From NCBI GenBank assembly GCA_027483175.1, contig JAIXVE010000001.1, positions 1-46,731 on the forward strand: 46,731 nucleotides of DNA. Reading direction: 5' to 3'. The DNA is from Verrucomicrobiaceae bacterium (GTDB taxonomy: Bacteria; Verrucomicrobiota; Verrucomicrobiia; Verrucomicrobiales; V1-33). Within the stretch, counting starts at the first letter, position 1; the number at the start of each line of letters is the position of its first letter. The position numbers and the translations under genes were made by a program. Below are positions 43,629 to 46,731 of this stretch, piece by piece. Under the pieces are notes generated by a model. That model saw only the letters and a program-made list of their open reading frames with translations, made no database searches and had not been told where the DNA came from.

Positions 43629-43910
43629 GGCGCTGAGAGGATAAGGTTGAACGGCGGACAGCAACGCCGGTCTCAGAACCATCACAGGCTCCACCGACCG
43701 GCGTCTCCGAGGATTTATGGCCTCACCCAAATCCACGCAAGCCAATCCTTGGAAAAGATTCCGGAAACTCCACCCGCCATCACCGAATCACCCACCCTCC
43801 CCATTTTCCATGGGCGGTCCCCCTCGCCCGCGGAAGCATTCCCATGACCCCACGCCTCCCGATTGCGGTTGTCCAAACCCCAATCCGCCGCGTTCTTCCT
43901 TCAGCCTCCC

Positions 43911-45578
43911 ATGAAAGATAAATCCCCGCTGCTCATTCCTCTGGCCTTCGGCCTGCTCCTCTTCGCAGCCGCGCTCTTCATGCTCCCCGGCTCTCTAGGC
44001 TTCTCCGGAGCCAACTGGCGCAACGCCTCCCCCGGCGGCCCAGGCAACTCCGACCGTCTCGCAGGACAAAACGGCAATCCCACCCCATCAGACTCCCCCA
44101 CCACCGCCCCCGGCGGCGGAGCCGCCGACCCATCCGCCGCCCTCATGGCCGAGCTCCTCCGCGACCTCAGCAACCCGGAAGCACGCAAAGGCGAAGCCGT
44201 CCTCACCTTCGAATCCGCCGAAGCACTCCAGCGCTTCCTCGCCCGCGCCGGCAAGTCCGGCCTCAAGGTCCTCGGCACCATCTCTTCCCTCAACGCCGTC
44301 CGCGTCGGCTTCGACGACCTCACCGCCCTCCGCAACGACATGCGCGCCAACCCCGGCGACTACACGGACGCCGGCGGCAACTTCTACGTCCACATCCCCG
44401 GCGTCCCAGCCGCAGAAAACCGCCCCACCCAGGCCGAGGTCGGCTTCGGCGACGGAGCCCTCGCCTTCATGGGCGTCCGCGGCGACAACTCCTCATGGGG
44501 CAAAGGCGTCACCATCGCCATCCTCGACAGCGGGGTCGATGCCCTCGGCACTTTCGGCAACCGCCTCCGCGCCATCGACATCGGTCAAGGCCTCGGCGGC
44601 ACCGGCGAAGTCGATGGCCACGGCACCGCCGTCGCCGCCCTCGCCGCAGGTTCCGCCGCCGGCAGCACCGGCACCGCTCCCGCCGCCAACATCCTCTCCA
44701 TCCGCGTCACCGGCGCAGACGGGGTCAGCGATATCTTCACTCTCGCCCAGGGCATCAAAACCGCCGTCGACGCCGGTGCCCAGGTCGTCAATATCAGCCT
44801 CGGAGCCTACGAAAACTCCGCCGTCCTCACCGACATGATCGCCTACGCCTACCAGAAAGGCGCAGTCATCACCGCAGCCGGCGGCAACGACACCGCCGCC
44901 ACCCTCACATGGCCTGCCGCCGACTCCCGCGTCGTCTCCGTCGGATCCGTCGACGCCCTCGGCCAGCAAACCTCCTTCTCCAACTCCGGCCAGAACCTCT
45001 GGGTCACCGCCCCAGGCCTCGAACTCCAGACCGCATGGCCAGGCGATAAACTCGTCTCCTTCGACGGCACCTCCGGTTCCTCCCCGCTCGTCGCAGGCTC
45101 CATCGCCGCACTCATGTCCCAAGTCCCCGGCCTCACCGCCCAGAACGCCGCCAACCTCCTCGCCCAGTACTCCGCCGACGCCGGCGCTGCCGGTCGCGAC
45201 CCAGGCTTCGGCTACGGCACCGTCGACCTCGGCTGGGCCATGAACTACAACAATCAGCAGTACGTCGACACCTCCATCTCCAGCCAGTACTACCGCGCCA
45301 GCGAGGGTCTCATGGACTTCGTCGTCCAGAACCGCAGCGGCCAACCCGTCAGCGGCCTCACCCTCTCCGTCAACGCCGCCGGCCAATCCCAGGACGTTTC
45401 CGTCCCATGGCTCACCCCCGGCGCCCGCTGGACCTACACCGTCCCAGTCGACAACGCCGCCCTCTCCGCAGCCGGCGAACTCCAGTACTCCTCCCGTCTC
45501 CGTAACCCCAACGGGCTCGTCGACCAGAACCCCGCCAACAACCAGCGCGCCAGCGCCGTCATCCAGACGGTCAAGTAA
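43911..45578 (+). CDS. Membrane-anchored subtilisin-like serine protease (S8)
   Basis: A 555-residue protein with an N-terminal hydrophobic segment (LLIPLAFGLLLFAAALFML) that is a signal or anchor. An inhibitor-like pro-region (about 70-150, AVLTFESAEALQRFLARAG) leads into the S8 catalytic domain with Asp206 (AILDSG), His237 (GHGTAVAAL), oxyanion Asn326 (AAGGN) and Ser388 (GTSGSSPLVAG, where subtilisins have GTSMAAP). A C-terminal beta domain of about 110 residues (LMDFVVQNRSGQPVSGLTL) resembles a CARDB-type Ig fold. Extracellular or periplasmic protein degradation or processing is the likely job. ATG at 43911 is used. Nearly every codon ends in C, in keeping with the plus-strand bias. Confidence 0.92.
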   Translation: MKDKSPLLIPLAFGLLLFAAALFMLPGSLGFSGANWRNASPGGPGNSDRLAGQNGNPTPSDSPTTAPGGGAADPSAALMAELLRDLSNPEARKGEAVLTFESAEALQRFLARAGKSGLKVLGTISSLNAVRVGFDDLTALRNDMRANPGDYTDAGGNFYVHIPGVPAAENRPTQAEVGFGDGALAFMGVRGDNSSWGKGVTIAILDSGVDALGTFGNRLRAIDIGQGLGGTGEVDGHGTAVAALAAGSAAGSTGTAPAANILSIRVTGADGVSDIFTLAQGIKTAVDAGAQVVNISLGAYENSAVLTDMIAYAYQKGAVITAAGGNDTAATLTWPAADSRVVSVGSVDALGQQTSFSNSGQNLWVTAPGLELQTAWPGDKLVSFDGTSGSSPLVAGSIAALMSQVPGLTAQNAANLLAQYSADAGAAGRDPGFGYGTVDLGWAMNYNNQQYVDTSISSQYYRASEGLMDFVVQNRSGQPVSGLTLSVNAAGQSQDVSVPWLTPGARWTYTVPVDNAALSAAGELQYSSRLRNPNGLVDQNPANNQRASAVIQTVK

Positions 45579-45722
45579 CCCCGCTCCGGTCGACAACCCG
45601 CCCCCTCCGCGGAAGTTTCACCCCCACTCCGGCACCTTTTCTGCCCGGACATTCGTACCCACGGGCTCAACACGCGCCCTTCGCGCCCGTCCGCATCCTA
45701 ACTTCCCTAAATTCAAGCCGCC

Positions 45723-46358
45723 ATGTCCCGCGCCACGCCCGCCTCCATCCTCGACGCCCTCAACTGGCGCTACGCCGTCAAACAGTTCGACCCCACCAGA
45801 AAAATCGACGCCGCCGTCTGGGCAGATCTCGAAAAATCCCTCGCCCTTACACCTTCCTCCTTCGGCCTCCAGCCATGGCAGTTCCTCATCGTCGATAACC
45901 CGGACATCCGCGCCCAGCTCGTCCCCCATTCATGGCACCAACGCCAGGTCGCCGACGCCTCCCACCTCGTCATCATGACCGTCCGCACGTCCATCGACAC
46001 CGCCTACATCAACCGCTACCTCGATGACGTCGCCGCCACCCGCCAGACCACTCGCGACACCCTCGCGGGCTTTGAAAAAATGCTCACCGGCGCAGCCCCC
46101 ATGATGACCCCCGAATGGGCCGCACGCCAGGCCTACATCGCCCTCGGCCAATTCATGCTCGCCGCCTCCCTCCTCGACATCGATACCTGCCCCATGGAAG
46201 GCTTCTCCGCCCCAGACTACGACCGAATCCTCGGCCTCGCCGAACAAGGCCTCACCACCGCCGTCCTCTGCCCCGCAGGCTACCGCGCCCCCACCGACTC
46301 CTACGCCGCCGCCCCAAAAGTCCGCTGGCCCGTCACCGCCGTCGTCAAACACCTCTGA
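45723..46358 (+). CDS. NAD(P)H-dependent nitroreductase-family oxidoreductase
   Basis: A 211-residue FMN-dependent enzyme of the NfsB/YfkO type. FMN contacts: RYAVKQFDP near the N-terminus, SSFGLQPWQFLIVDN in the middle and AEQGLTTAVLCPAGYR near the end. Such enzymes act as homodimers in the cytoplasm and reduce nitro compounds, quinones or flavins; the physiological substrate is not evident. It follows the protease gene by 144 bases on the same strand but is likely independent. Length is usual for the family. Confidence 0.92.
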   Translation: MSRATPASILDALNWRYAVKQFDPTRKIDAAVWADLEKSLALTPSSFGLQPWQFLIVDNPDIRAQLVPHSWHQRQVADASHLVIMTVRTSIDTAYINRYLDDVAATRQTTRDTLAGFEKMLTGAAPMMTPEWAARQAYIALGQFMLAASLLDIDTCPMEGFSAPDYDRILGLAEQGLTTAVLCPAGYRAPTDSYAAAPKVRWPVTAVVKHL

Positions 46359-46361
46359 CCT

Positions 46362-46457
46362 GTGTCCCAACGGGACACCGTATACCAGCCCAGAGCGAAG
46401 CTCTGGGTACGGGCATCTGCCTCTGACCTTAAAGGAGGGGGGACTTTCCTGTCCCCC
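46362..46457. repeat. Three different hairpins after the nitroreductase gene
   Basis: GTGTCCC-AAC-GGGACAC lies at 46362-46378, CCCAGAG-CGAAG-CTCTGGG at 46389-46407, and GGGGGAC-TTTCCT-GTCCCCC at 46438-46457. The first two repeat the palindrome-plus-hairpin layout of the adjacent array with different sequence. No gene lies between 46359 and the window end. Confidence 0.75.
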
Positions 46458-46503
46458 AATCTCCCAACCAAGCAACGTGTCACTGGCACCCTGCCCGTGT
46501 CCC

Positions 46504-46731
46504 CAATCCCAACGGGATTGCGCCCCCAAGCCCAGGGTTGGCCTGCGGCACGAAGGCCTACCCTGGGACCTAACCCAACTAGATCCCCAATCCCAACGGG
46601 ATTGCGCCCCCTAGCCCACGGTTGGCCTGCGGAACGAAGGCCTACCCTGGGTCCTAACCCAACAAGACCCCCAATCCCAACGGGATTGCGTCCCCAAGCC
46701 CAGGGTTGGCCTGCGGAACAAAGGCCTACCC
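46504..46731. repeat. Tandem array of 84-bp units, each with two hairpins (cut by the window end)
   Basis: Each unit starts with CAATCCC-AAC-GGGATTG (46504-46520, 46588-46604, 46672-46688), a spacing of exactly 84 bases. About 10 bases later comes a second hairpin with arms CCCAGGGTTGGCC and GGCCTACCCTGGG (13 positions, one T-T mismatch) and loop TGCGGCACGAA. A spacer of about 20 bases (ACCTAACCCAAC) closes the unit. Copies differ at only a few places; copy 2 has CCCACGG in the left arm, breaking one pair. Copy 3 runs off the window. No cas genes and near-constant units argue against CRISPR. Confidence 0.88.

Noticed and set aside
44493-45596. A 367-codon minus-strand frame opposite the protease
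   Set aside because: Gly/Val/Asp-rich shadow without motif content; the plus strand has the full S8 catalytic triad.
46504-46731. A CRISPR array
   Set aside because: The unit is conserved along its whole 84 bases, with no variable spacers, and there are no cas genes in the window.

Overview
The window looks like a chromosomal segment of a member of the Verrucomicrobiota, probably a Verrucomicrobiae-type bacterium. This is inferred from gene families and composition; no 16S rRNA or other taxonomic marker is present. Pointers are very high GC, frequent absence of Shine-Dalgarno sequences, an SHD1 plus DUF1570-like secreted protein, a bactofilin, large secreted proteins of unknown function, and intergenic regions packed with short palindromic repeats. 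No rRNA, tRNA, insertion sequence, prophage or CRISPR-Cas locus was seen.

Layout. 0.1-5.7 kb is accessory: three minus-strand genes that look like orphan immunity genes (one SMI1/KNR4 type, one HEAT-like, one unnamed), then two plus-strand paralogues with helical repeats, then another SMI1/KNR4 gene. 5.8-16.4 kb is mostly housekeeping. On the minus strand are guaB, guaA and a ROK-family sugar kinase. On the plus strand are an RlmI-like rRNA methyltransferase, a YmdB-like phosphoesterase, a large U32 peptidase and an EF-hand protein. A paralogous pair of secreted proteins of unknown function (5.8-6.7 and 16.6-17.6 kb) brackets this block, the second preceded by what seems to be the stump of a hydrolase gene. 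At 18.7-20.7 kb lies a secreted metallopeptidase-like protein. 20.7-28.9 kb is a tightly overlapped minus-strand operon: membrane-anchored protein, RDD protein, SpoIIM-like protein, a DUF4129-DUF4350 fusion, MoxR AAA ATPase, DUF58. 29.0-32.0 kb holds a beta-barrel protein, repeat clusters and small accessory genes including a third SMI1/KNR4 gene. 32.0-37.5 kb holds a large secreted protein, an AbrB-type remnant, a SAM methyltransferase and an MsbA-type ABC exporter. 37.5-42.9 kb is a cytochrome c maturation operon (lipoprotein, ResB, CcsA) ending in trmD. The window closes with a bactofilin, a membrane-anchored subtilisin-like protease, a nitroreductase and a tandem array of paired hairpins.

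Two window-wide signals stand out. First, the plus strand is C-rich almost everywhere whichever strand is coding: plus genes use GCC/CTC/GTC and minus genes use GCG/CTG/GTG. This fits strong replication-strand bias with the minus strand leading. Accessory genes at 1-6.7, 16.6-18.4 and 30.3-31.7 kb break the pattern. Second, at least five intergenic places carry related short palindromes, many with a 3-nt AAC-like loop, culminating in an 84-bp tandem array at the right edge.

No convincing complete new defence or biosynthetic system was found. The most unusual items are the repeat families, the GYTAGG-like polar word, the guaB-guaA tandem-hairpin junction, the DUF4129-DUF4350 fusion and a 41-bp in-frame duplication at the two-paralogue locus.
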